A stretch of DNA of 64,000 nucleotides from NCBI RefSeq assembly GCF_018263855.1, contig NZ_CP073318.1:6820001-6884000 (forward strand). Reading direction: 5' to 3'. Below the pieces are notes generated by a model that did not search any database, was not told where the DNA came from, and saw nothing but the letters and a program-made list of their open reading frames with translations. Origin of the DNA: Kutzneria sp. CA-103260. Its GTDB lineage: Bacteria > Actinomycetota > Actinomycetes > Mycobacteriales > Pseudonocardiaceae. A program made the translations under genes and the position numbers. This document shows, one piece after another, positions 1 to 8,565 of this stretch (its first letter is position 1; every line of letters starts with the position of its first letter).

Positions 1-128
1 GAGGCATCGCTTGGGGATTTTCGTTATGGCGCAAGCGGCCTGTGCGTCCGAGACCACCGGGGCTAAGCAAGTTCGGCGCGGCGCGGAACGTTGCCATCGG
101 TGGCCACTCATCGGTCTCGATGATCGGA

Positions 129-326
129 CTACCTCTTGCCTCGTGAACCATGGTGCTGGCCGTCGACAACCTTGACAAAGGCGAGGAAGACCTCGGCAGG
201 GAAGCGCAGCACGGGACCGCTCCGCTGCTTGGAGTCTCGAACGAGAACGTCGCCTTGGTCATGGGCGATCTCCACGCACTGCTGACTGGGAGACTTGCTG
301 CTCTTGCGCCACACGAACTCGCTCAC
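129..326 (-). CDS. DUF397 domain protein
   Basis: A 65-residue protein with the DUF397 signature: an opening FVWRKSSKS block, a central CVEIA segment, VLVRDSK, and a closing FLAFVK helix. DUF397 proteins are small actinobacterial proteins normally encoded next to an XRE/DUF5753 regulator, and that is the case here: the regulator gene ends 44 nt upstream on the same strand. The pair behaves like a toxin-antitoxin or anti-sigma-like regulatory couple in some species; the exact role is not established. I chose the GTG at 326 because GAGGTGA lies just upstream; a GTG five codons earlier (341) is also open. It is the last gene of a four-gene minus-strand operon. Confidence 0.85.
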   Translation of the reverse strand: MSEFVWRKSSKSPSQQCVEIAHDQGDVLVRDSKQRSGPVLRFPAEVFLAFVKVVDGQHHGSRGKR

Positions 327-370
327 CCCGTCACCTCTCACACTCTACGTCGACTCGTCAGGCCCGCCGA

Positions 371-1219
371 TCAGCCGTTGAGCGTGGCCCAGCGCTGACT
401 GGCCGCCATCAGGATCTCACGCGCATGGGCGCCCTCGACTCCAGCAGGCCACAGCGAGTCGAGAATCTTGTTGTAGAGCTCCAGGTCGCCTGGGTCCTCG
501 CTCACGATCTCGGAGTCGTTGGTCTCGATGATCACGGAGTCGTCGAAGATCCAGATCCCGTGCATCGGAATGACGTCAAGGCGCGAGAGCAGCGGCAGGA
601 TCCTGAACCTCACTGAAGACGTGACTGGGAGAGCGAGGAGCCGGTCGATCTGCGCCAGCATCACCTCCGGCGCGCTGTACGAGTAGAGCAGCGTCGACTC
701 AAGGAACAGGATCTCGATGCGCTTGGCGGTGTCGAACAGCACCTTCTGCCTGTCCATCCGAGCACGGACGGCCGCGCCGACATCCGTGTCCAAGCCGTGC
801 AGGGTGGCGTGCGATGTCAACACGTCGCGCGCGTAGTCCGCGGTCTGGACGAGTCCCGGCAACAGCATCAGGTCGAACGCGCGGATGATCGATGAGCGCT
901 GTTCGACCTGGCCGGCGCGAACCTGTCGATCACGGTGCCCCTTCGTCAACTGCCGCGGCCACGCTGCCATCTCGATTCGGATGGCGCGGAGCTCGTCACG
1001 AAGTTCAGACGCCTCCGACTCCGACGTCTCCGTGGCCTCGAACCACGTGTTCACGTCGGAGTCGGTCGGCGCCTGTTTGCCGTTCTCGATGCGCGACACC
1101 TTCGACTGCTGCCAGTCGAGTCGCTGCGCGAAGTCCTTACCGGTGAGGAACCCGGCGTTGGCCCGCAGGGTGCGCATCCGAGCGCCGAAATCCCGCAGGC
1201 GCTGGTTACCTTCGTTCAC
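371..1219 (-). CDS. XRE-family regulator with DUF5753 domain
   Basis: A 282-residue DNA-binding regulator. Residues about 10-65 form an XRE helix-turn-helix (FGARMRTLRANAGF, then DWQQSKVSRIENGKQAP as the recognition part). The rest is the DUF5753 ligand/partner domain, including the typical LLPGLVQTADYAR, a RQKVLF segment and FRILP. Such proteins pair with DUF397 proteins, encoded here directly downstream. The GTG at 1219 opens the protein with the usual short lead before the HTH; the frame stays open far upstream, but those residues do not resemble the family and they overlap the DUF6879 gene. That gene ends at 1206, so the two overlap by 14 nt, suggesting coupled translation. Confidence 0.88.
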   Translation of the reverse strand: MNEGNQRLRDFGARMRTLRANAGFLTGKDFAQRLDWQQSKVSRIENGKQAPTDSDVNTWFEATETSESEASELRDELRAIRIEMAAWPRQLTKGHRDRQVRAGQVEQRSSIIRAFDLMLLPGLVQTADYARDVLTSHATLHGLDTDVGAAVRARMDRQKVLFDTAKRIEILFLESTLLYSYSAPEVMLAQIDRLLALPVTSSVRFRILPLLSRLDVIPMHGIWIFDDSVIIETNDSEIVSEDPGDLELYNKILDSLWPAGVEGAHAREILMAASQRWATLNG

Positions 1220-1736
1220 GGACTCCTCTGATGGCGTCGATAGGGCTCGCGTGTTGCCATGCCGCCGCGAGCCATGCGCGGTGACGGTCAACAGTACCGG
1301 TGTCCTCGTGCAGGGTCGCACCGAGGAAACGCCCATCGTCGAACTGCATCTTCGCGACGCTACGGTTGTCGACGAGGAGGAAGTCGTAGCTCGGCAGCCC
1401 CAACTTCGGCACCTGGTCCTCGCGCAGCGTCCGCACCTCCTCACCAGCTTCGATGTTGGCGCGCACTGCGGTGGCAAGCCATCGCTGGTAATCGGACGGC
1501 GTATCGGTGACGCGACGTACGCGTCGGAACTCTCGGCCAGCCGCAGTGGCCGAGCGGACGAGATCGAGCCAACCCTGCAGCCAGGAAAGGTCGTCCTGCC
1601 CGCCGGCCCGCCAGCGTTCGAAGGGCTCCCGTTCGTCGGGCTCGTCGTAGACCGGTTGCGACTCCCATCGCCATACGCTGACCTCGAACGTGTCGTAGAT
1701 CGCGTCGAAGTCGGCGACGGAGAGTTGCCTGCCCAT
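1206..1736 (-). CDS. DUF6879 family protein
   Basis: A 176-residue soluble protein that I assign to DUF6879, an actinobacterial family of unknown activity commonly encoded beside XRE/DUF5753 and DUF397 genes. Visible marks are the early aromatic cluster (FEVSVWRWESQPVYDEP), a central RRVRRVTDTPSDYQRW block, and the C-terminal YDFLLVDNRSVAKMQFDD strand-rich segment followed by a tryptophan-rich helix. Its ATG at 1736 shares one base with the stop codon of the upstream gene (TGATG), and its 3' end overlaps the regulator gene, so the whole unit reads as one translationally coupled operon. No catalytic motif is visible. Confidence 0.8.
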   Translation of the reverse strand: MGRQLSVADFDAIYDTFEVSVWRWESQPVYDEPDEREPFERWRAGGQDDLSWLQGWLDLVRSATAAGREFRRVRRVTDTPSDYQRWLATAVRANIEAGEEVRTLREDQVPKLGLPSYDFLLVDNRSVAKMQFDDGRFLGATLHEDTGTVDRHRAWLAAAWQHASPIDAIRGVRERR

Positions 1737-2005
1737 CAGTCGGCCGTCGTCAACGATTCGTCGCCCTCCTTCGTCTGGGATTGAAGGGCTTCAAGGATCA
1801 TCGGCCCCCAGTTGCGCAGCAGCTCGGCCGGGATCTCGACGGCACTCTCGTGGGCGGGCAGGCCGCCGTAGCTGCGCTCCAGGTCGGCGACCGCGTCCAG
1901 GTCGTCAACCCGAGTCCCTTGCACCACGACCGTGCCGCGGTCCGTCGCATAGAGGGTCGGACAGTGGCCGCCACCCGAGTCGGTCCCAATGAACGTAAGC
2001 CTCAT
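1736..2005 (-). CDS. Small conserved hypothetical protein
   Basis: An 89-residue protein of unknown function, first gene of the operon. It opens with a strand (MRLTFIGTDSGGGHCPTLYA), continues with GTVVVQGTRVDD, and ends with a helical part around PAELLRNWGPMILEAL. I recall this type of protein only as a frequent upstream partner of DUF6879 genes. The start is placed at the second ATG (2005) because GGAGGAG sits six bases before it; the ATG two codons earlier would leave that Shine-Dalgarno sequence overlapping the start. The stop shares a base with the next ATG. The promoter at 2040-2069 leaves a leader of roughly 30 nt. Confidence 0.75.
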   Translation of the reverse strand: MRLTFIGTDSGGGHCPTLYATDRGTVVVQGTRVDDLDAVADLERSYGGLPAHESAVEIPAELLRNWGPMILEALQSQTKEGDESLTTAD

Positions 2006-2039
2006 GGCCATCTCCTCCAGTCAGTTGACCAACATGTGC

Positions 2040-2069
2040 ACTATTCGAGCAATATGCGCGCAATGTCAA
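2040..2069 (-). promoter_or_regulatory. Putative housekeeping promoter of the DUF6879/DUF5753 operon
   Basis: On the minus strand a perfect TTGACA (2064-2069) is followed after 18 bp by AATAGT (2040-2045, four of six matches to the -10 consensus). Transcription would begin near 2033 and reach the ATG at 2005. The local sequence is distinctly AT-richer than its surroundings. Confidence 0.5.
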
Positions 2070-2216
2070 CCAGAACGGCCAAGGCTCACCCAGACGACAC
2101 TCACCAGTCTCACCCAATCGGGTGAGATTGCAACAAAATTGCGCGATTGCGTTGAGCTTGTACACACGTGGGGTCATGGTCATAGCACCAGAGGCCGGAC
2201 GACGACGGAGGTCCAG

Positions 2217-2782
2217 ATGGCAGCCAACGATGCGGCCGCAGCCGATGCGCGACCACTTCAGGGAACACGGCGCGTGAGGCGCCACACGCCACCCGCACGC
2301 CAGCTAGCCCTCCTGGACGACCTGACCGAGGTTGTCTGCCAGATCGAGAGCGGCGACAACGTTGACCTGCCAGTGTTCGGCGCGACCGAGCAACGTGAGC
2401 TCCTGCTCCGGCTTGTCGGCGCCGTACATGAGGTCGTTCGACGGCACCCCGTCGATGACTACGGCCGTTGTCGGCGATGCCGGCCCGCCCGTTCCGGCTG
2501 TCACCGCTGGCTCCCTGTCTGGTGCTCAGCATCGCCTCGTTCTACGCGACGGTGCCGACCGAACAGGTGTGGCTGCAACTCCTGCGGCATCTCGGAGTCA
2601 GCCGTGACCTCGGTGAAATCCGTGCCTGGCTGGCGGATGGCCCGGTTGCTGTCGAACGCGAGCCTGAGCCGATCTGGGCGTCAGTCGACGAGCAGACACA
2701 ACCGGACATGACCACACCGGTCCCCATGATTCCGGTGCCAAGTACCGAACCATCCACCGGTCGGCACGCCCTGACTGCCTGA
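2217..2782 (+). pseudogene. Small conserved actinobacterial protein, frameshifted
   Basis: An ATG at 2217 with GGAGG five bases upstream opens a protein reading ...LVGAVHEVVRRHPVDDYGRC and so on. After about position 2500 the matching continuation (CLVLSIASFYATVPTEQVW, then LGVSRDLGEIRAWL) lies in a different frame, which ends at 2782. A single missing base between about 2500 and 2515 explains this. In related actinomycetes, as I recall, these two parts form one roughly 180-residue protein of unknown function. Without correction the first frame runs on to 2711 with an arginine/serine-rich nonsense tail. It could be a real pseudogene or a sequencing error; the gene just downstream shows the same kind of defect. 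Confidence 0.65.
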
Positions 2783-2814
2783 CCACAGAACCGTTTCCGA
2801 TGAGGAGAACCATC

Positions 2815-3656
2815 GTGGGCATCGCCGACGGCCACGACCCCGACGAGTGGAGCCGCAACGTCGACTGGCGTCCGTCCGTGGTGGACACGACGCGGGCCAG
2901 CGTCGCCCGAATGTACGACTACTTCCTCGACGGCTCCCACCACTTCGAGGTCGACCGGGACGCGGCCAAGGAGGTCCTCGCCGTCCTGCCCCAGGCACGC
3001 ACCTTCGCCCGCCACAACCGTGCGTTCCTCCGCAGAGCGGTTCTCCATGGCGTCGAGCACGGGATCCGCCAGTTCCTCGACCTCGGCTCCGGCCTGCCCA
3101 CGGTCGGCAACGTGCACGAGATCGCCCAACGCCTCGTGCCCGACGCCCGCGTGGTCTACGTCGACAACGAGCACGTCGCCGTCACCCACAGCCTCGACAT
3201 CCTCGCCGGCAACCCCTACGCGACCTGCATCCGGGAAGACATCACCAACCCCGACCGCGTCCTGCACCACCCTGAGACGCTGCGGCTGCTCGACTTCTCC
3301 CAGCCGATCATGGTCCTGATGTGCGCGGTCCTGCACTTCATCCCCGACAACAAGAATCCAGCGGCCCTCGTGCGGGCCTACTCCGACGCCCTGGCCTCCG
3401 GCAGCTATCTGGCCCTGACCCACGCCACCGCCAGCGACTACCCGACCAGCTGGCCGACGTCGTCGAGATCTACCAACGCACCCAAAACCCGGCGCACCTG
3501 CGGACGCGCGCGGAGATCACCGCGATGCTGGCCGGCTTCGAGCACCTGGTCTGGCCCGGCGTGGTCTACACCCCGGAATGGCGGCCCGAGCACTGGGCAG
3601 ATGTCGGTGACCCCGCCCAGTCACTGGCCTTCGCCGCCCTGGCCCGCCATCCCTGA
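2815..3656 (+). pseudogene. DUF574-type SAM-dependent methyltransferase, frameshifted
   Basis: A GTG at 2815 (GAGGAG seven bases upstream) begins a methyltransferase of the DUF574 / Methyltransf_19 type: TRASVARMYDYFLDGSHHF at the N-terminus, FLDLGSGLPTVGNVHE as the SAM-binding glycine loop, VVYVDNEHVAVTH, and VLMCAVLHFIPD. The expected C-terminal part (LADVVEIYQRTQNPAHLRTR ... VVYTPEWRPE) lies in another frame ending at 3656. The switch falls in the CCC run at 3441-3443: restoring one C gives ...SDYPDQLADVVEIYQ. These enzymes occur next to regulator genes in many actinomycetes, substrate unknown. As sequenced, the protein loses about 70 native residues and gains a long basic tail. Confidence 0.78.
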
Positions 3657-3679
3657 TTCCCCGCTTGGAGCACCACGCC

Positions 3680-4750
3680 ATGGCCCACCGTCTCTCGCTG
3701 ACCCGCCGCGCCGCCGAGTTGCGCCGGCTCTACACCGCCGAAACCGACTCCACACTCCTGCCGACCATCGCCAACGCTCTCAACAGATTCTCCCCGGACC
3801 ACCGGGCGATGCTGCACGAGATCCTCGATCGCGGCTACGAGACCAGACTGTTCGGCGAGAACACCGTGCCCGCCGTGGACCATCGGTTCCGCGACGCACT
3901 GCTGCCCGACACCACCGACATCCTCCAGCAGCAGCTGGAAGCCGGAATCCTGTACGCGCTGGGCCAGGTCGCGCCCTACCAGTGGCCCGACACCGACGTG
4001 GTGGCCCCCATGCCCCTGTGCCGGATGGCCCGACCTGTCCCCGGTTCGGAGCAGACGATCCTGCATCTGCCTCTGGGGGCGCTGGCCCGGATGATGGCGG
4101 TGTTGACTCCCCGCGTCGTCGACTGCCGTCCCTACGGGCTCGCTGGCCTGCGCGCGACGTTGCAACGTCGCCATGTCCAGCTTCACCTTGCCGACGGCGG
4201 CCCGACCCGGCTGGTGGGGCTGGCGAAAGTGAGCGCCCGTCAATGGGCTGCCTCGCTCGCTTTCGTCCAGCAGGTCCACGGTTTCGCGCAGCCGCCCGTT
4301 CTCGACGGGCGTTTGACCGGGCCCGAGCGAGATGTGATTCGCGCTGGCCGGGTTCCTGGCCCGGTGGCTTTGGCCTGCGGAGTGTTTCGTCGTCTGCGAA
4401 TCCTGGGTGACACGTTCTGGCTGACCGTCGACACCGACGGCCCCGACGGCCTGCGTCTGGGCTGGTCTGGCGGACGCTCTGCCGTGCAGGTCGCCACCGC
4501 GCTGGTGCACCCCGTGACCGGTCTTGCCGGGGACCGGTTCTACGTCACGCGGGTGGCCGAGGGCGCCGTCACGATCATCGTGACCGGCATCGCCGGCGAG
4601 CCGACGGCCAAGCTGGCGCTGCACCAAGTGCCGCTGACGGCAACGCCGCCGTTCACCCCGGTCGACGTATCCGCAGCGTGGGATGAGTTCCGGCGGGTCA
4701 TGAAGACGACCTCGCTCTCGGCGTGTGGTCTGGAGCTGGTGTCGCGATGA
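3680..4750 (+). CDS. Conserved hypothetical protein
   Basis: A 356-residue protein I do not recognise. It starts MAHRLSLTRRAAELRRLYTA, has a helical first third (a repeated ILDRGY / ILQQQLEAGILYALGQV pattern) and a strand-rich second half with GDTFWLTVDTDGPDG and FYVTRVAEGAVTIIVTG. No transmembrane segment, signal peptide or familiar catalytic motif is evident. The ATG at 3680 is preferred: GGAG lies nine bases upstream, and a start at 3665 would bury it. The stop codon overlaps the next small ORF as ATGA, so the genes from here to 5281 probably form one transcript with the damaged methyltransferase gene. Confidence 0.7.
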   Translation: MAHRLSLTRRAAELRRLYTAETDSTLLPTIANALNRFSPDHRAMLHEILDRGYETRLFGENTVPAVDHRFRDALLPDTTDILQQQLEAGILYALGQVAPYQWPDTDVVAPMPLCRMARPVPGSEQTILHLPLGALARMMAVLTPRVVDCRPYGLAGLRATLQRRHVQLHLADGGPTRLVGLAKVSARQWAASLAFVQQVHGFAQPPVLDGRLTGPERDVIRAGRVPGPVALACGVFRRLRILGDTFWLTVDTDGPDGLRLGWSGGRSAVQVATALVHPVTGLAGDRFYVTRVAEGAVTIIVTGIAGEPTAKLALHQVPLTATPPFTPVDVSAAWDEFRRVMKTTSLSACGLELVSR

Positions 4751-4857
4751 GTCCCAACCACCTGGCGCTCCGCCGACCTGCTCTGCCCCCAGGCACCCAC
4801 CGTCGCCACTTCCGGGTTCGCCGCCGGGCTCAAGGGGGATCTGAGACCCATGGTTGA
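4747..4857 (+). CDS. Possible 36-residue ORF overlapping both neighbours
   Basis: An ATG at 4747 overlaps the preceding stop as ATGA and reads MSPNHLALRRPALPPGTH... for 36 codons. It stops at 4855-4857, eight bases into the next gene (ATG at 4850). The product is basic and low in complexity, so it may only be a translational bridge between the flanking genes rather than a functional protein. Confidence 0.3.
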   Translation: MSPNHLALRRPALPPGTHRRHFRVRRRAQGGSETHG

Positions 4858-5281
4858 GCCGGTGTTCACCCAGGCTGCGCCCAGCGTCGTCATCACCAGG
4901 ACGTTGTCGGCGACCACGATCGCCGTGCCCGCTGAGAGAGACACGGCAACAATCTGTCTCGGTGGGCAGGCGGACTTCACGGTCAGCCTGCTTCCGGAGG
5001 ACGTCTTCGAGCTGATGACCGCGCTGCTGGCCGGCGAGGTCTCCTACGTGTCCTGCACGCACTTGGTGCACGGACGGCTGCTGCTCAACGCCCGGCCCGC
5101 AGGCGACCAGCCCAGCCCTCCGGCACCAAAGCTGGGGAAAGTCGGACCTCGTGAGTTGTCCCTCACCCTGCCCGAGCAGCGCACCTGCCAGGCCGTGTTC
5201 GACTCCGAGCAGGCGGTGGATCTCGTCCTGCGCCTCAGTGCGGCGTGGGAGCTACTCGACAAAGCAGCTCCCCAGGACTGA
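4850..5281 (+). CDS. Hypothetical protein
   Basis: A 143-residue protein of unknown function. It is largely strand-forming (SVVITRTLSATTIAVPAE, ATICLGGQADFTVSLL) with a helical end (AVDLVLRLSAAWELLDKAA). An AAGGGGG sequence about ten bases upstream supports the ATG at 4850. It follows the 3680-4750 gene on the same strand and probably shares its transcript. There is no signal peptide or membrane segment. It may work with the 356-residue protein upstream, as the pair are tightly linked, but nothing in the sequence indicates an activity. Confidence 0.6.
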   Translation: MVEPVFTQAAPSVVITRTLSATTIAVPAERDTATICLGGQADFTVSLLPEDVFELMTALLAGEVSYVSCTHLVHGRLLLNARPAGDQPSPPAPKLGKVGPRELSLTLPEQRTCQAVFDSEQAVDLVLRLSAAWELLDKAAPQD

Positions 5282-5363
5282 TCACCTCCCCCGTTGCGCC
5301 TCCCGTGCGTCACGAGTCCGCTACTCTCGGCAGGCTGCGTGCTGGAGGAGAGACGGGGGTCTC

Positions 5364-6146
5364 GTGGCAGTTGTCGAGCTGAACTATGCCGAGTTGGGGG
5401 TCGCCTGGCAGCGGTCCCGGCTGCCGGTATTGCCGGTGATCTTCACCTGGCGCAACCACGCCGCGGTTCCCGACGATCCGCAACGGGCTCTCCATGAGGC
5501 CGAGGACCGGCTGCGCGCCCGCGGGATTATCGACCGCCGCGGCGGCCTGGACGACGACCTCTACGGCGCGCTCGCCCTGTTCACCCACGCCCCGGTCGAG
5601 ATTGATCTCCGCTTCGCGCCCGCCGTCGGGCGGGAGGTCCGGGCGAGCGTGGCGGCCCGCGGCGGCCACGCCGTGCGCGCGGTCGTCGACGACGACGCGG
5701 TGTGGCTGGAGACCGTGCCTGCCGACCAACTCCCCGCCGCGCTTATCCAGGTGCTGCCCGAACTCCCGCCGGCCTGCGGCACCGTGGTGAGCCTGCCGAC
5801 CGCCGAGCTGGACGCCGCTGTCTGCGACGTCACCGACCGCGGCAACGACTCCGACGCCGCCTTCACCGCGGCCTTGCAGGCCCGCGGTGTGCGCTCCGAC
5901 GACGCGCGGAACCTGGTCTCGCTGCTGGGCGGCGACCGCACCGGGTTCGGCAAGATCGGCGTCGCCGCCCGGGACGCGGCCGGTCATCGGCACCGGTCTC
6001 CCAGGGTGGTGCAGGTGATCGACACCCTTCGAGGCCGGTCCGCGCTGTACACGCGCGGCGGATACACCGTCTCCTCGCCGGCCGACTTCGGCCTGTTGAC
6101 ACGGATCGTGGATGAGCTGGTGGCGGGAACCCGGCGGCGGTTGTGA
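5364..6146 (+). CDS. espG: ESX secretion-associated protein EspG
   Basis: A 260-residue cytosolic protein of the EspG family, the chaperones that bind PE/PPE or WXG-like substrates and pass them to the ESX (type VII) secretion machine. Family marks are the early ELGVAWQRSRLPVLP segment, RRGGLDDDLYGALALF, and the C-terminal RGRSALYTRGGYTVSSPADF hairpin. The GTG at 5364 is preceded by a G-rich GGAGGAGAGACGGGGG stretch. It heads a same-strand cluster of a PPE/WXG-like protein (7274), a helical protein (8566) and an RHS toxin with an ESX-like N-terminus (9003), which suggests it chaperones one of those. No EccC or other secretion-core gene lies in this window. Confidence 0.82.
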   Translation: MAVVELNYAELGVAWQRSRLPVLPVIFTWRNHAAVPDDPQRALHEAEDRLRARGIIDRRGGLDDDLYGALALFTHAPVEIDLRFAPAVGREVRASVAARGGHAVRAVVDDDAVWLETVPADQLPAALIQVLPELPPACGTVVSLPTAELDAAVCDVTDRGNDSDAAFTAALQARGVRSDDARNLVSLLGGDRTGFGKIGVAARDAAGHRHRSPRVVQVIDTLRGRSALYTRGGYTVSSPADFGLLTRIVDELVAGTRRRL

Positions 6147-6245
6147 CCGTCTCATCGGGTGCGATTCGTGCCGAGCCGTGCGCGGTGCGTGGCACGATGA
6201 GCAGTCGGCGGTGTCGAGTCGATGGTCCTGGGGAGGATGCTGGGG

Positions 6246-6653
6246 ATGCCGGAGAACGTGCAGTTCGGTGGGGCGGCGGCGGTCGGTGCCGAAATGGCGA
6301 CGCTGACCGCGTGGGTCAACGACGGCAAAGGCGGCGTCACGCAGGGCAAGCTCAAGGTCGAACCGGACCAGCTGCCGACGATCAAGGCCACCTGGGTGCA
6401 GGCGCGCGAGAAGTTCGTCGGGATGCAGCGGACCGCCCAACAGCTCCAATTCGTGCCCTACCCGGCTGAAGATGGCGTCAGCAAACAAGCTGTCAACAAA
6501 CTGCGCACGGCGGCGGGCGACGGTGCCGGCTGTCTGGGCAAGACGCTGGCCGACTGCATCGCGCGCTGCGACGACCTGATCCACCAGACCGAGCAGACCA
6601 TGAAGCTGTACCAGGTTGCCGACACGAGCGCGGAAATCAAGTTCGAGCTCTGA
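6246..6653 (+). CDS. Small helical ESX-locus protein
   Basis: A 135-residue soluble protein with long helices and no signal peptide (MPENVQFGGAAAVGAEMATL at the start, IHQTEQTMKLYQVADTSAEI near the end). The size and helical character fit a WXG100-like or accessory ESX substrate, but the central W-x-G turn is not present. The ATG at 6246 has GGGGAGG about nine bases upstream; an ATG at 6237 is too close to it. It sits between espG and a lipoprotein gene and 620 bp before a PPE/WXG-like protein gene. I cannot assign a function beyond membership of this locus. Confidence 0.6.
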   Translation: MPENVQFGGAAAVGAEMATLTAWVNDGKGGVTQGKLKVEPDQLPTIKATWVQAREKFVGMQRTAQQLQFVPYPAEDGVSKQAVNKLRTAAGDGAGCLGKTLADCIARCDDLIHQTEQTMKLYQVADTSAEIKFEL

Positions 6654-6673
6654 CCTACGACCCGGAAGTGATT

Positions 6674-7261
6674 GTGACAACCACTCCTCGCCGTCTCACC
6701 GTCGTCGTTGCCTGCGGGCTCCTCGTCTCGCTGTCCGCCGCGTGCTCTCAGCAGACCGGTGGAACCGGCTCGCCCGCATCCACCGCCTCGTCAACCACGT
6801 CTGCGGCCGCGTCCGGGGCGCCGAAGGTCTCCAGCCCGAAGAACCTCAAGGCTCACCCGGCGTGTCAGCTGCTCACGCCGGCGCAGCTGCAGAGCCTCGG
6901 CGCTGCCTCCACGCCGAAGGAGGGAACCTCGGTGTGGGGCGAGAAGGACTGCGAGTGGGGCAACGACAACCTCAACATCGGTGTCTCCCCTGACACGACG
7001 CAGGGCAAGGGGTTGGCCATCGTGTACGAGAACATGAGTGGCGCTCCGAGTTTCCAGCCGCTGACGATCGCCGGCTATCCCGCCGCTCGCACGTCGAAGC
7101 AGACCATCTCGTGTGCGATCGGCGTCGGCACGTCCGACACGCAGGTCTTCCTCGTCGACCTGACTGTGCTCGGCGCGAACCGGACGAACAACACCGACCC
7201 GTGTGCCGTCGCGCAGACCGTCGCGGCCGATGTGTTGGGCAATCTTCCGGCTGGACAGTAG
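6674..7261 (+). CDS. DUF3558-type lipoprotein
   Basis: A 195-residue lipoprotein. The N-terminus is a signal peptide (basic TPRR, hydrophobic LTVVVACGLLVSL) ending in the lipobox SAAC, followed by a Ser/Thr/Ala-rich linker typical of surface-anchored actinobacterial lipoproteins. The mature part has a cysteine pattern (HPACQLLTPAQL, KDCEWG, ISCAIG, DPCAVAQ) fitting DUF3558. Lipoproteins of this kind are frequent beside ESX loci; the role is unknown. I chose the GTG at 6674 (GGAAG five bases upstream) over the GTG at 6668. The next gene begins 12 bp after the stop, so the two are probably co-transcribed. Confidence 0.8.
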   Translation: MTTTPRRLTVVVACGLLVSLSAACSQQTGGTGSPASTASSTTSAAASGAPKVSSPKNLKAHPACQLLTPAQLQSLGAASTPKEGTSVWGEKDCEWGNDNLNIGVSPDTTQGKGLAIVYENMSGAPSFQPLTIAGYPAARTSKQTISCAIGVGTSDTQVFLVDLTVLGANRTNNTDPCAVAQTVAADVLGNLPAGQ

Positions 7262-7273
7262 GAGGCGGGGACG

Positions 7274-8497
7274 ATGTGGCCGTTTGACAGTGAGGTCGCG
7301 GGCGAGGCGCACGCCGCGTTCGACCACAAGACGATCTACCAGCAGTTGCACAGCGGCACCGGCCCGGGTGGGTTGTCCACGAGCGTGGCCAGCTGGCAGT
7401 CCGAGATCGGTGGCCAGTTCGACGAGGCGCACTCCCTGATCACCGCCGGGCTGAACAAGGCCCGTGCTGTGTGGGAAGGCGCTGCGGCCGAGACCATGCA
7501 GAGCGACGTGGCCCCGATGGCGCAGTTCGTGCTCGACGCCAAGGACGTCTCCCACGATGTCGGCCAGTCCACCCAGGACCAAGCCGATCACTTCGCCGAC
7601 GTGAAGAACAAGATGCCGCCCCCGGTGGAGGTCACCGCGACCGACAGTTGGCTCTCGCGAGGGTGGTCGCACCTGACCGGCGGCCAGACCGACGCCGAGG
7701 CGCAGGAGCAGCAAGCGTTGGCGGCGTCGGATCATGCCGCGGCCGTCTACGCGGACTACCGCAACAACTCGACCACCGCGACAACGGTCACCTCGTATCC
7801 GACGGTGCCGCAGAGCAACGGCATCGACGCCGCCCCGCAACAGCAGACCGGCGGCCCGGTCCCGTACAAGTCGTATCAGCCCGGCCCGGTCAGTCGCGGT
7901 CCTAGCCACGCAGTGCAGCCGCACGACGTCGTTCTGCAGCAACCCGTTCCGCCGGCCGGTCACGACGCGCCTCCAGTCGACACGCAGCCGCCCACGACCA
8001 TCCAGCACGTGCCGGTCGGCGGACCGCCAACGCCTGGGCCGCCCGGCGGCTTCCCGCCCGTGGGCGACCCGGTCCGGGCACCCGGCGGCGGCACGCCGAT
8101 CGACCCCATCGGCATCTACGGCCCGCCGGGCGTCGGCAGCGGCCCCGACGGTTACGGCAGCACCAATGGAAGCCGCAGCGGTTCGCCCTCGGGTCTCGGA
8201 GCGCGCAGCGGCGGAACAGTCGCTGGCGGCACCGGGAATGCCCCAGGGCGTAGCGGGAGTGCCGGCGCAGGCGCACTGGAAGAGGCTGGACCAGGCGGAC
8301 GCACAATGGCCGGCACGGCGGGCAAACCTGGTGCGGCCGGCGGCCCTGGCATGGGCGGGCCCGCCGGTCGAGGCAAAGGCAAGGACGAGGAAGACCAGGA
8401 GCACCTGAACAAGTTCATGGAGCCCACCGACGAGCACTGGGGCACCGGGGAGAAAACCGTACCCACAGTGATCGGCGATCCGGACTACCAGCCCTGA
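7274..8497 (+). CDS. PPE/WXG-like ESX substrate with Pro/Gly-rich tail
   Basis: A 407-residue protein with two parts. Residues 1-150 are helical and contain a W-x-G-type turn (ARAVWEGAAAETM) and a heptad-rich helix pair, as in PPE/WXG100-type proteins exported by ESX systems. From about residue 170 the chain becomes a disordered Pro/Gly/Gln-rich linker (QQQTGGPVPYKS, PPTPGPPGGFPPVGD, GGPGMGGPAGRGKGK). It ends in an acidic segment and EKTVPTVIGDPDYQP. Acidic or Tyr-containing tails are common in ESX substrates. GGAGGCGGGG precedes the ATG by a few bases. It is probably the EspG client and the helical partner of the downstream RHS protein; that is inference from order. Confidence 0.72.
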   Translation: MWPFDSEVAGEAHAAFDHKTIYQQLHSGTGPGGLSTSVASWQSEIGGQFDEAHSLITAGLNKARAVWEGAAAETMQSDVAPMAQFVLDAKDVSHDVGQSTQDQADHFADVKNKMPPPVEVTATDSWLSRGWSHLTGGQTDAEAQEQQALAASDHAAAVYADYRNNSTTATTVTSYPTVPQSNGIDAAPQQQTGGPVPYKSYQPGPVSRGPSHAVQPHDVVLQQPVPPAGHDAPPVDTQPPTTIQHVPVGGPPTPGPPGGFPPVGDPVRAPGGGTPIDPIGIYGPPGVGSGPDGYGSTNGSRSGSPSGLGARSGGTVAGGTGNAPGRSGSAGAGALEEAGPGGRTMAGTAGKPGAAGGPGMGGPAGRGKGKDEEDQEHLNKFMEPTDEHWGTGEKTVPTVIGDPDYQP

Positions 8498-8565
8498 CCA
8501 TCACCAGGCTGACGGCCAGCTCCCGGTGTCAGCCACCATCGCGGCAGGATCGGGAGGCGGCCACG

